The notes beneath the pieces are model-generated. The model made no database searches and was not told the DNA's origin. It saw only the letters and a program-made list of their open reading frames with translations. Position numbers and translations under genes: made by a program. A stretch of DNA of 24,570 nt from Bacteroidales bacterium UBA1628 (lineage in GTDB: Bacteria > Bacteroidota > Bacteroidia > Bacteroidales > UBA932). Positions 8,901 to 16,406 of this stretch are shown piece after piece. The stretch is taken from contig DCMG01000044.1 of the NCBI GenBank assembly GCA_002321335.1, positions 1 to 24,570 on the forward strand. The letters run 5' to 3'. The number at the start of each line of letters is the position of its first letter. The first letter of the stretch is position 1.

Positions 8901-9543
8901 CATCGACACCTCTCTTGCAGTTATGAAGACTTACGTTCAGTGGGGCGGCTGGCCACAAGGCCTTGCGCCAGCTCTCATAATGGCCGGTATCGGCGCAGCT
9001 CAGGCGGCGTTGATAGCCTCTACGCCAACCGGATATGAAGAGGGTGGCTTTGTGAACACTCGGAGAGCGCAGGACGGGAAGGCGTTCAAGGCACGGTTGT
9101 CTCCGGACAAGAGGGGGTTCGTGTCCTCCCCTACCGTGCTTGTGGGTGAGAATGGCGGGGAATATGTGATTCCGGCTGACGGGTTGCGCAATCCGACTTT
9201 GTTGCCGTTCGTGGCCACGATGGAGGAGGCTCGGAAGGCGGGAACGTTGAAGAGCCTAAACTTCGAGGCGGTATATCCAGTGGGAGCGGCCATCGGTCGG
9301 GAAAGCGGCGGGTTCACGGGGACTTCGACAAGTTCAGTGACCGGAAGCGGATCAGTGAGTGGTGGGGATGTCGCTTCGACAAGCTCAGCGACCGATGCAA
9401 AGCTTTTGGAGGCTATCGAGCTTCTGAACAAAAGGCTTTCCGTGCCTATCAAGGCGGATGTGTCTATGCTAGGCAAGAACGGGATCATCGAGCAGACGGA
9501 GAAGTACAATCGTGCCAAACGCAGGAGCACTTACGGCGGCTGA
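5914..9543 (+). CDS. Phage tail tape measure protein (TP901 family)
   Basis: A 1209-residue protein that sets tail length and is expected to fill the tail tube. Residues about 20-140 are coiled coil. From about 150 to 400 there is an Ala/Gly-rich hydrophobic region and the TP901-type core (FEQANANLSTIIGKN, TTEYTASQVTLLQTELAKLG, LGTLANAGFDASSAATATRN). A long charged coiled coil follows at about 610-760 and again at 910-970, then a hydrophobic stretch near 975-1025. The C-terminal part carries YEEGGFV, SSPTVLVGENGGEYVIPA and ends in a Ser/Thr/Gly linker plus short tail. Length predicts a tail of the order of 180 nm by the usual 0.15 nm per residue. Two stretches (about 7320-7740 and 8190-8760) are more AT-rich than the rest, suggesting mosaic exchange. 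It has its own promoter. Confidence 0.9.
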   Translation: MAKRITDEDLRLNLIVNGDGGRKEMLAWERQMNDLQSSIKKTRAELKNMEKAGKTGSQEYQNLTKTLKDQEKTLTECRDKYNKLQSAISLENKTLAELRNHLKLTQAALSKAVPGTENWKRLNAEVQKTKARLKELTSQSGQTKGALEKLSSVKAGALAAFAAIAGAIRGVAKAFQKIVDFEQANANLSTIIGKNVKDIEALTYSAMELGRTTEYTASQVTLLQTELAKLGFKENSIMDMQESVLHFATAIGTTLPEAAAMAGATLRMFGLDAKDTADTLGVLVQGANNSALGFTYYQTAMATVGPVAKTFGFSLRDTVALLGTLANAGFDASSAATATRNILLNLADSSGKLAVALGKPVSTFPELMDGLKTLKAQGVDLNTTLELTDKRSVSAFNTFLDGADAAMNLRDSLDDVNGVLKNTAEERINTVEGSVKLLQSAWEGLILSFKDSSGVIKDTIDWLTRLTESVSNFVNKNSKQGYYQQYVQSLKAASESMTRDELVQYIYKQQETLANTARAVREGANKQSGKWVDGSAMNSMARVAEGELEGFNMAAATYLEGDENIIGPVRDNDYSVAAPVEASQNNVLVGAKKMGNSQWSLSNDEALLKAKAELTRQYNEKEIASQEEYDDRIYELEVATLTARLAAHKEKGADRTKIENDLQEKIKKHSEDALKRQQENEKKAAELSKEGTAIINEVETDKTKAAMDGEEARYQAELKKFKETQVLYENQAAVLEAIEKKHQNKLLKIKEDASNRQLTKLEQEHNLERQKILLSYSGDEVYATEKKRPHSVKLSKSAKSKDEALVAEDLRYLIELQKELERITSKGELDGIKLPQEELDNYNLKLEQTKTKINELIVAQNKGRASLFRGEGGSLFGVTQDQWNQLFANIRTGKTSATDFLNALSGIGGAAQEGYKLANQAIALTNAKEERDLKQFQKNNEKKKKAYKSRLDAGLMSQEQYNARVEEMEAEEEAKREEMERKQATRARRMALAQAIIDTSLAVMKTYVQWGGWPQGLAPALIMAGIGAAQAALIASTPTGYEEGGFVNTRRAQDGKAFKARLSPDKRGFVSSPTVLVGENGGEYVIPADGLRNPTLLPFVATMEEARKAGTLKSLNFEAVYPVGAAIGRESGGFTGTSTSSVTGSGSVSGGDVASTSSATDAKLLEAIELLNKRLSVPIKADVSMLGKNGIIEQTEKYNRAKRRSTYGG
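9323..9393 (+). repeat. Two REP-like 20-mers inside the tape measure gene
   Basis: CTTCGACAAGTTCAGTGACC (9323-9342) and CTTCGACAAGCTCAGCGACC (9374-9393) differ at two positions and encode the TSTSS segments of a Ser/Gly linker near the C-terminus. The second matches a short repeat I remember as widespread between and inside genes in many bacterial genomes. A third, reverse-oriented copy lies at 21800-21819. Confidence 0.6.
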
Positions 9544-9625
9544 TGCGGTTCTGAAGTTAGACATCCTCCGGCACGGCAAGACGGTGGAGTGATTTTTGCA
9601 AGACGATGGAGGACACTAATTCTGA

Positions 9626-10177
9626 ATGAGTATGAGAAGATTAATCGTTGCTTTTGCTATAATGCTGATTGGGTTCAGCGGGGAGTGTTTCGGAAGGAAG
9701 TTGGCTGATCCGGACACGCTTACGTTCAAGAAGACATATCCGATGCCAGGGATTAGCAATGATGAAATTCGCAGTTTTATCGCGGATTGGCCATGGAAGA
9801 GCGCGGGACTGGAATATTGTGGGATTCCTGTCGGCTATTTCGGATACGATGCGATGAGTTTCCGGGGACGCTTCCGTGATCAGAAACTCAAAAGTACTAC
9901 GGCAGACATCTATTCGTACATCTATTTATATTTTAGGGACGGCGCATTTGACCTTGTGTTTACCGATATTACGGCCTATTGGAGGAATAATTATATTGAT
10001 CATTTATCTTCAAAGGATGACAGATTCAACCGCAATGTATTTTGGCGGATGTCGTATAGTATGAAGATCCTTGACCAGATAAGGGCTCGTTCAAAGGAGT
10101 TGTTCGAGATAGTCACCGCCTCGATGGACAATTACCTTGAGGTCGGGCCACCGGTGGAGCTGAAAAATGTTGGATAA
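9626..10177 (+). CDS. Exported accessory protein between tail genes
   Basis: A 183-residue protein with a clear N-terminal signal peptide: basic MSMRR, hydrophobic LIVAFAIMLIGFSG, then ECFG before the mature part. The Cys could in principle be lipidated, but the preceding residues are not a standard lipobox. The mature domain (YPMPGISNDEIRSFIADWPW, then a strand-rich centre ending FDLVFTDITAYW and a helical tail) is loosely like the TBP-like DUF4468 family; this is a weak match. A phage virion protein would not normally carry a signal peptide, so expression in the host periplasm or outer membrane, for example in superinfection exclusion, is a reasonable inference. It sits between the tape measure and the baseplate gene, where no structural gene is needed. 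Confidence 0.55.
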   Translation: MSMRRLIVAFAIMLIGFSGECFGRKLADPDTLTFKKTYPMPGISNDEIRSFIADWPWKSAGLEYCGIPVGYFGYDAMSFRGRFRDQKLKSTTADIYSYIYLYFRDGAFDLVFTDITAYWRNNYIDHLSSKDDRFNRNVFWRMSYSMKILDQIRARSKELFEIVTASMDNYLEVGPPVELKNVG

Positions 10178-10230
10178 AACTCAAAACAGAGAATGTCTAA
10201 ACAGCAAATACTATAATAAACTGAAATATA

Positions 10231-10265
10231 TGTCCTTTGTGGCCGCCTGAGGGCGGCTATTTTTG
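10231..10265 (+). promoter_or_regulatory. Bacteroidetes-type promoter with hairpin spacer before the baseplate gene
   Basis: TGTCCTTTG (TTTG at 10236-10239), 18 bases, then TATTTTTG at 10258-10265, a perfect TAnnTTTG. The spacer is filled by the inverted repeat GCCGCC-TGAG-GGCGGC (10242-10257). Hairpin plus T-rich tail could also terminate transcripts from the gene before; both roles may be combined. The following bases TTTTGTGCCATAA and GATTATG recur after the tape-measure promoter. Confidence 0.6.
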
Positions 10266-10284
10266 TGCCATAATTCTTGGGATT

Positions 10285-12003
10285 ATGGTTAGGATATTGA
10301 CTAAGGACTACACGGAGCTGGATCTTACTAAGGGGTTTGAGTTCCAGATCGAGATGGAGAACCCGATGCTGGAGGAGGATCATATTCCTTCGGCTTTCAG
10401 CACGCAGATCTCGTTTCCGCCTTCACCGGTGAACCGGAAGGTGTTCGGGTACACGCCCGCGATGTTTCTGGCTCCGAACGTGAAGAGGCTGGAGGCTTCG
10501 GTATGGATCGGGGGTGTGCCGTTTGTGAGCGGGACGCTGGTGTACGACGGAATCGAGGACGGGTATCTGATGTACACGTTCACGGAGAAGGTGGTGGAGT
10601 TGGAGGGGAAGATCTGGAATCAGGAGTTGCTTCCTTTTAACGCTACATCCTTGCCTACAAACAACGCCATTTTTCGTACACCGTTATTAATCAATAAGCA
10701 GCACGTTGCGGATCATCCGTATTCCGAGGAGGATGTTTCTGAAGCTTGCAGACTAAAATACTATAACTACCAAGACTCTAAGACTAATCTTGAGTACGAG
10801 TCTTTTATTCCAGCCATCTTTGTTTCCGCCATTATCAAGAATTCCCCGATTGATTACCCGTCTGACATCCTCGGATCGAAGGCGGAAGATTACCCTTTGG
10901 CAATCTTAGGCACATATCATGAGATTCTGTTCGACAATCTCCATAAAGGAGATGGTGGGAAACCAACGACAAGCGACACTTCTACAGATATAGCAAGATT
11001 TCTTCCGGATATTACCTTGTCTGAATTGCTTGCTAATATTGGAAAGATATTTTGTTCGGCTTTCTTCCGTGAAAACAACCGGTTGGTGATGAAACCTATT
11101 CAATCCATACTAGAATCGTCAGCGATTGATTTGGATGATAAGATCTCCGATGATTTCTCTTCCGAAATAGAGCCAGCCTCGAAATATAAGTTCGGCTACC
11201 AGGAGGACGATTCCGGTAATTACAACATGGAAAATCTCGAAAAAGACTTAGCCAATGGAGAAGTCACATCGTTCGCTGACCTTTTCATTTCCTCCATATT
11301 GGATAAATTCAACGAAAACTACACTGTAATTTTCGTTGAAAACACAGGAGACCTATACTCAGGCAGACGTTACACTGCCAAAATCGGGTCGCATGTTGAA
11401 AAGTATTACGAAGAAGTCACTGAAGGAGAGTCAACGGAACTTGTCGAAAAGGAGCGCGTCGTGGATGACTATGGAACCTTTTATGATTCAGATGTCATCT
11501 ATCAAGGCAGCAAAACGAAAGAATTCTCCATCAAAGAAGAGGATGCCGATGATTTTGACTGTATATCCGATTTTTCGGCTGTCAGATGTACCCCTGAACG
11601 GACACTCGAGGGATCTTACTTCGCACCTATCATCGAGCAAGAGTCATCTTCGTCCGACAGAAGCAAAAGGACTTATGTGGGAATCATACACAACGACGGT
11701 TGCCTTGTCAGCAACGGGTGTTTTGGAGCGTTGACACGGATGGACGCCATGTTTCAGGGCAAAGGTTCAATCACACCCGATGCCCTTTGGGACAAGTACC
11801 ACAAGGCGTTCGCGGAGTGGCTGGGGAAGACGAGGCAGAGGGTGTCGGTGGATGTGAACCTCTCCCCTATCGACCTGCATAATTTCAGGCTGTACAGGCC
11901 GGTGTATTTCAAGGGGCGGAAATGGATTGTGGCTAAGCTTTCGGTGACGGTGGCGGCGGGGTCGGAGGCGGTCTCGACACGCGGGGAGTTCATCGAAATC
12001 TGA
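10285..12003 (+). CDS. Distal tail / baseplate-type protein
   Basis: A 572-residue protein immediately after the tape measure block, where siphoviruses place distal-tail and tail-associated proteins. It opens MVRILTKDYTELDLTKGFEF, followed by IPSAFSTQISFPPSPVNRKVFGY, a layout I associate with Bacteroidales phage tail proteins. The C-terminal part (DLHNFRLYRPVYFKGRKWIV, LSVTVAAGSEAVSTRGEFIEI) is beta-rich. ATG 10285 is chosen over a GTG 16 codons upstream because that GTG lies in the promoter spacer, and because GATTATG also precedes the tape measure start. The interior (about 10620-11760) is AT-richer than both ends, suggesting that the variable middle was exchanged between phages while conserved ends were kept. 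No enzymatic motif was seen. Confidence 0.6.
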   Translation: MVRILTKDYTELDLTKGFEFQIEMENPMLEEDHIPSAFSTQISFPPSPVNRKVFGYTPAMFLAPNVKRLEASVWIGGVPFVSGTLVYDGIEDGYLMYTFTEKVVELEGKIWNQELLPFNATSLPTNNAIFRTPLLINKQHVADHPYSEEDVSEACRLKYYNYQDSKTNLEYESFIPAIFVSAIIKNSPIDYPSDILGSKAEDYPLAILGTYHEILFDNLHKGDGGKPTTSDTSTDIARFLPDITLSELLANIGKIFCSAFFRENNRLVMKPIQSILESSAIDLDDKISDDFSSEIEPASKYKFGYQEDDSGNYNMENLEKDLANGEVTSFADLFISSILDKFNENYTVIFVENTGDLYSGRRYTAKIGSHVEKYYEEVTEGESTELVEKERVVDDYGTFYDSDVIYQGSKTKEFSIKEEDADDFDCISDFSAVRCTPERTLEGSYFAPIIEQESSSSDRSKRTYVGIIHNDGCLVSNGCFGALTRMDAMFQGKGSITPDALWDKYHKAFAEWLGKTRQRVSVDVNLSPIDLHNFRLYRPVYFKGRKWIVAKLSVTVAAGSEAVSTRGEFIEI

Positions 12004-12039
12004 TGTCCTTTCTGAATAGGGCTTCCAACCGTACATTTG
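12004..12039 (+). promoter_or_regulatory. Bacteroidetes-type promoter before the adhesin gene
   Basis: TGTCCTTTC starts directly after the stop of the previous gene (TTTC at 12009-12012); 19 bases later comes TACATTTG (12032-12039), a perfect TAnnTTTG. It is the third member of the promoter set seen at 5856 and 10231. The adhesin ATG is at 12082, giving a leader of roughly 35 bases. Confidence 0.55.
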
Positions 12040-12081
12040 CCTTGGGTTGGGGACGATATGCCCAGCCATTGAAGCACGAAT

Positions 12082-15000
12082 ATGGAATTTACAGGTAGCA
12101 TACAGTTCGCTGACGAAAGCTCTTGGCTGACACTGACCACGGAGTCGGATGACACGGTGACGATCACCGTAAAGTTCGGTTCACGGCTCCTTACATCGCA
12201 GGAAGTTCTGAGCTTTGACGTGACCCCTAACTCTGGGATCGTACGGTTGCCGGCCGGAGAAATACTCAGAGCTCTGATGGGCAATGGCGTCGGAATGGTT
12301 ACAGGATCTTTCACGGCCACGCAAGGATCATCCTCTTGTTCGCATAGTTTCAGTGTGCTGCCTTGCAGGAAGTTCTCCTATAAATCACTTGCCGCGACAA
12401 TATTCACGACAAGGCCGACTAAGTCCCCCGTCTATGAAGGGGCTAAAGATAGGCTCTATTTCTACAGGACTTCTGGGGATGTCTCCACCTATGTCAGATT
12501 CAACTATCTTAACGGAGCCACGTCAAGCAGTTACAAACTAAGCCCGACCTATTACGTGTCCGGCAGCTACTACGACCTTGACATTTCCGCCGACACGATG
12601 CTGGCGACCGCTTCCGCAAAGGGACTGAATGTGTCCAACATAGCGTCTTATGATGTTTGGATAGAATATTCCGGGAGCAAGTCAACTGTATATTCATTTG
12701 ACATCAAGAGGATGCGGTTGCCGCTGAAGACGTATATGTTCCTTGGGCGGCGCGGGACGTATGAATATATTCACGCAACGGGAAAGTTCGGCCGCTCGAT
12801 TGAATCGGAGACGCAGGTGTTCGTGACTTCGGGGATCGAGCAGGAGCTGGAGAATGACAGCACGATGAACTTCGAGCAGAACTCGGGGCACATCGATAGC
12901 GTCGGGATGAATGCGTACTGGCTTGAATTTTTGGCTTCCAAAGAAAGGTATATCATCGAGAAGGACGGCACGGAAAGAGCGATTGTCGTGGATGAGTTCA
13001 AGACATCGCTGACGGATCGAGCGGTCAGCAGCCTGACTTTCACGTGGCACTACGCCAATCCGAACAACACGGTGATCGACAATGTGGACGTTGAGTTGAC
13101 GGGACTTACGATAAGTGGGTCATCGACCGTGAACAATGATGACAACACGGCTCAGTTCACGGTGACTTACACGCCGTCCAACTCCACGCAGCGAGGGGTT
13201 TTGTGGAGCGTTGAGAGCGGTTCGGCCTACGCTTCCATCGATGAAAGCGGGAAGTTGACAGCTCTTAAAGGAGCCAACGGTAACACGGTCAAAATCAGGG
13301 CGACAAGCAAGGAGAACTCCAGCATCTATGCGGAGAAATCCGTCTCTGTGACCTATAAGGCCGCATCCGTAAGCGTCACAGGCGTGCGTCTGAACAAGTC
13401 GGTGCTTTCTCTTGCCGTCGGCGAGTCGGAGACGCTTGTGGCCACGGTGATGCCGGAAAGGGCCACCGACCAGTCGGTGACATGGCAGTCTTCAAACAAG
13501 AATGTCGCAACCGTCAACCAAAACGGTTTGGTGACAGCGGTTGGCGCCGGTTCGGCTGTCATAGGAGTCAAAACCACCGACGGAGAATTCACCGCGACCT
13601 GTGCTCTTACAGTTACCACGGTGGTGAAGGAATATACCCTGACGGTGAACTGCGTCACATCCGGAGCCACCATCAAGGTTCTTGAATATGTCGCCGGACA
13701 GACCACTGTGAGGGACGCTGTCGACTACACGGGGCCTATGACATTCAAGGAAAACACCACGATCAGGGTGTGGGCGTACAAACAAGGAATGATCAACTCC
13801 GGAACGCAGACTGTCCTTATGACTTCTGACAAGACGGTCTCCGTCGCATGCAAGACGATTCCGACCTGGAATCTGGCGGCGGGGTCTTCCGCCGACTCAG
13901 GCGGTGACAGCCTTCCTTGCACGGTGTCCGATCCGGACTCTGTGGGTTGGAGACTGGTGTCTGATGCGGACTGGATTTCCGTCGACTCTGATACAGCCAT
14001 CGAGGTCAGCCCGAACACGTCCTCGGACAGCAGGACAGGTCATGTGAAACTGATCTGCGACGCCGTCGAAACCGATTACGTCGTGGCAACCTGCGAGATT
14101 TCCCAACCAGCTGCCGAGGCAACGATACAGGAGCCTTCGATTGAGTTCGAGTCCGACAGCATCAGCGTTGCCGCCACGACCACGGAGGCAACAGTGCTGT
14201 TCCTGGCCAAGAACCTCACGGGGCTTACGGCGGCGTGCTCGGGGGCACTCGTGAACGCATCCGCCAGAGCCAACGCCGCGACTCGTTGCATTGGGGTCAG
14301 CTTTGCGGCCAACACGTCAACCTCGGAACGTACCGGGACGATAACCATCTCCGGCACAAGAACGGACGGGCGTGGCACCTATTCCAAGTCTTTCACCATC
14401 GTCCAGGCCGCCGCGGCGGCGCCGGACACCTACCTCCTCACCGTCAACGTGCAGCCTTCGGGCGCATCAGTGTATGTGACCGTAGGGTCGGGAAGCATGA
14501 CGGAATACACCGGGCCGGTGGCGGTCGAGGCCGGGGCGAGCGTCCGTGTGGTTGCTTATAAGACCGGATACGTCTCCAAGTCCCAGACGGTGACGATGGA
14601 CTCGGACAAGACGCTCGACTGGACGCTTCCTGTGGCCCCGTCGTGGACGCTCACCTCGCAGACGTTCGAGGCAGGAGGCGACGGCGCGGCTTTCGAGATA
14701 ACGGACGATGAGAGTGTCGGGTGGAAGGTCGTGTGCCCCGACTGGTGCCGTCTGGACGACGAGGTCTACGAGGGGACGGGGGCGCACTCGTCAGGCCTCG
14801 TGGCGACGGCGAACGACACAGGGGCCGAGAGGTCGGGCTATGTCTACCTTTACGCAGCCGGAAGCAACAATTACGTCGCCGTGTGCAAGGTGACGCAGGC
14901 GGCGGCCGCCCCCGGCCCGGGGGACAGTCCGACCCTGCCGGACGGCTACACGGCGGTGGACTTCATAGCGTCCAGGGGCGCGTCGGGGTCTTTGCTGGGA

Positions 15001-15648
15001 GACCTGCCGTACATCGACACGGGCGTGACGGACAGGAGCGATCAGACGTATCATGTGGAGTTTACGGTGTTCCCGAACTCGGAGAGCGGGCTGTCGCTGA
15101 CAACGTACCCGTTCACGATGGGCTCCGCCTCGGCCTCGAAGACCGGGAGTTCGGTGAAGCAGATATTCACGGGGAACTTCCCGGGTGGGAACTCATATTA
15201 CGGCACGTCCGGCTTGACGGGCGACCAGAGCGGCGCGTGGGGAGGCAACAGGAGCGGCGGCAACTGCATCGTCCTCTTCGGCGTGCTCGCGCCGGGCGAG
15301 AGGCACACGCTGGAATGGAACTATGACCAGGGCGAGGTGTCGGTCGACGGGAACGCGGCGGCCGGGAAGATAGTGGGCACAAGCGCAGCCGCCGTGGGCA
15401 CGTCGAACTCCTGCTTCCTCTTCGCGGTGAACATGGCAGGGTCGCCCGTGGACGGCAACGGGAAAGACATGAGAAGGGGCTGGCAGAAGCTGCACCGCCT
15501 CTGGATCAAGGACGGCGCCGGGGCGCTCCTGTGCGATTTGCATCCGTGCAGGAACGAGTACGGAGCCTATGGGTTGTGCGATCTGGTCAGCGGGGCGTTC
15601 CTCACGTCGGCAAACGACAAGGCGTTCTCGGGGCCTGATGACGAATAG
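12082..15648 (+). CDS. Multi-domain tail adhesin (Big_2, PEGA, BACON, LamG-like)
   Basis: A 1188-residue tail-tip protein, probably for host-surface or glycan contact. Residues 1-330 are phage-specific (FADESSWLTLTTESDDTVTI) and presumably attach to the baseplate. Then come two Big_2-like Ig domains (about 336-425 and 428-513, the second with WQSSNKNVATVNQNGLVTAV), a PEGA domain (515-592), BACON-like domains (594-677, with WISVDSD, and 683-780), a second PEGA (783-852), a third BACON-like domain (853-943) and a C-terminal concanavalin/LamG-like domain (952-1188) opening LPDGYTAVDFIASRG and containing YIDTGV. GC content climbs from about residue 700 onward. BACON and LamG-like domains are known in gut-phage tail proteins and are thought to bind mucin or other glycans; the ligand here is unknown. 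The stop is TAG. Confidence 0.75.
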   Translation: MEFTGSIQFADESSWLTLTTESDDTVTITVKFGSRLLTSQEVLSFDVTPNSGIVRLPAGEILRALMGNGVGMVTGSFTATQGSSSCSHSFSVLPCRKFSYKSLAATIFTTRPTKSPVYEGAKDRLYFYRTSGDVSTYVRFNYLNGATSSSYKLSPTYYVSGSYYDLDISADTMLATASAKGLNVSNIASYDVWIEYSGSKSTVYSFDIKRMRLPLKTYMFLGRRGTYEYIHATGKFGRSIESETQVFVTSGIEQELENDSTMNFEQNSGHIDSVGMNAYWLEFLASKERYIIEKDGTERAIVVDEFKTSLTDRAVSSLTFTWHYANPNNTVIDNVDVELTGLTISGSSTVNNDDNTAQFTVTYTPSNSTQRGVLWSVESGSAYASIDESGKLTALKGANGNTVKIRATSKENSSIYAEKSVSVTYKAASVSVTGVRLNKSVLSLAVGESETLVATVMPERATDQSVTWQSSNKNVATVNQNGLVTAVGAGSAVIGVKTTDGEFTATCALTVTTVVKEYTLTVNCVTSGATIKVLEYVAGQTTVRDAVDYTGPMTFKENTTIRVWAYKQGMINSGTQTVLMTSDKTVSVACKTIPTWNLAAGSSADSGGDSLPCTVSDPDSVGWRLVSDADWISVDSDTAIEVSPNTSSDSRTGHVKLICDAVETDYVVATCEISQPAAEATIQEPSIEFESDSISVAATTTEATVLFLAKNLTGLTAACSGALVNASARANAATRCIGVSFAANTSTSERTGTITISGTRTDGRGTYSKSFTIVQAAAAAPDTYLLTVNVQPSGASVYVTVGSGSMTEYTGPVAVEAGASVRVVAYKTGYVSKSQTVTMDSDKTLDWTLPVAPSWTLTSQTFEAGGDGAAFEITDDESVGWKVVCPDWCRLDDEVYEGTGAHSSGLVATANDTGAERSGYVYLYAAGSNNYVAVCKVTQAAAAPGPGDSPTLPDGYTAVDFIASRGASGSLLGDLPYIDTGVTDRSDQTYHVEFTVFPNSESGLSLTTYPFTMGSASASKTGSSVKQIFTGNFPGGNSYYGTSGLTGDQSGAWGGNRSGGNCIVLFGVLAPGERHTLEWNYDQGEVSVDGNAAAGKIVGTSAAAVGTSNSCFLFAVNMAGSPVDGNGKDMRRGWQKLHRLWIKDGAGALLCDLHPCRNEYGAYGLCDLVSGAFLTSANDKAFSGPDDE

Positions 15649-15658
15649 AGATATAACG

Positions 15659-16177
15659 ATGAAAGAAATGATGAAATGCAACTGCAACCATAGCGGTGTG
15701 AGTATAGTCCGCGGCAACGATGTCACCGTCGAGGCGGCGGTGTCGTTGTACGACAGGGACAGCGGCGTTTACAAGCCCTTGGACCTCTCGGGGGCTTCGG
15801 AAGTCTCCCTGAGGCTGGTCGGGACGTTCGGCAAGGTGCCGGGCAGGGACACGGTTGCCGCGGGCTCCAAGGTCTCCGCCTTCTTCCCGGCGGGGTCGCT
15901 GGGCGTGGGGAGCTACGGGGTCGAGGTGACTTTCAGGGATTCCGGGGGCAGGTCGAGGCTGTTCGAGCGCGGGCTTGTCAGGGTCGTGGAGTCGGGCGGC
16001 GAGGCGGACGGCGGCATTTCCGCCGCCGGGAAGACCGTGTCCGTGGACATGAGGACGAGGGTCATAACGCTCGGTGGCGTTCCGATCGTGATTCTTGACG
16101 AGGCGGATTACGCCGCACTTGATAGGAAGGATCCCTGGACGCTGTACGTGATAAGGGGCGGGAGCGATGAGGATTGA
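15659..16177 (+). CDS. Tail-tip/baseplate protein with BppU-like Ig fold (tentative)
   Basis: A 172-residue GC-rich protein starting at ATG 15659, 10 bases after the adhesin stop. The N-terminus has a short Cys pair (KCNCNH), then a beta sandwich: VSIVRGNDVTVEAAVSLYDR, LDLSGASEVSLRLVG, SAFFPAGSLGVGSYGVEVTF. This pattern resembles N-terminal domains of baseplate upper proteins in other siphoviruses. The end (DEADYAALDRKDPWTLYVIR) is a recurring C-terminal style in Bacteroidales phage proteins. The frame is open upstream, but those codons would lie inside the adhesin gene. Its last 11 bases overlap the next gene. The virion role is inferred from fold pattern and location. Confidence 0.5.
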   Translation: MKEMMKCNCNHSGVSIVRGNDVTVEAAVSLYDRDSGVYKPLDLSGASEVSLRLVGTFGKVPGRDTVAAGSKVSAFFPAGSLGVGSYGVEVTFRDSGGRSRLFERGLVRVVESGGEADGGISAAGKTVSVDMRTRVITLGGVPIVILDEADYAALDRKDPWTLYVIRGGSDED

Positions 16178-16364
16178 CGGGGCGGCGGACATACGGCTGG
16201 GAGAGAGGCCGGTGTCAAGGGTCATGCTGGGGGACGCGCAGGTGTGGCCGGTTGTGGATAGGGTGCGGCTGGACGTGTCGCCCCGGGTCATCTGGCTGCT
16301 GAGGGCGGCGGACTGGACGGACTACGTCGACGTGCTGTCGAACGTGGAGTGGAGAGTGGGATAA
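16167..16364 (+). CDS. Short tail-tip protein ending in the first half of a BACON domain
   Basis: 65 residues, starting inside the previous gene at ATG 16167. The first part (ADIRLGERPVSRVMLGDAQVW) is a small attachment-like motif common in Bacteroidales phage tail proteins. Residues about 31-65 read like the opening strands of a BACON domain (VRLDVSPRVIWLL, then DVLSNVEWRVG), and the protein stops exactly where the conserved WLxVxP strand should begin. That missing half starts the next gene. The short gap before it contains TAA, TAA and TGA in the same frame, so it is not simple read-through. The reading frame itself is well supported by codon position and overlap. Confidence 0.5.
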   Translation: MRIDGAADIRLGERPVSRVMLGDAQVWPVVDRVRLDVSPRVIWLLRAADWTDYVDVLSNVEWRVG

Positions 16365-16406
16365 CGTTAATGATATTATGTCAAACCAATAAAAACACAT
16401 CAGATT

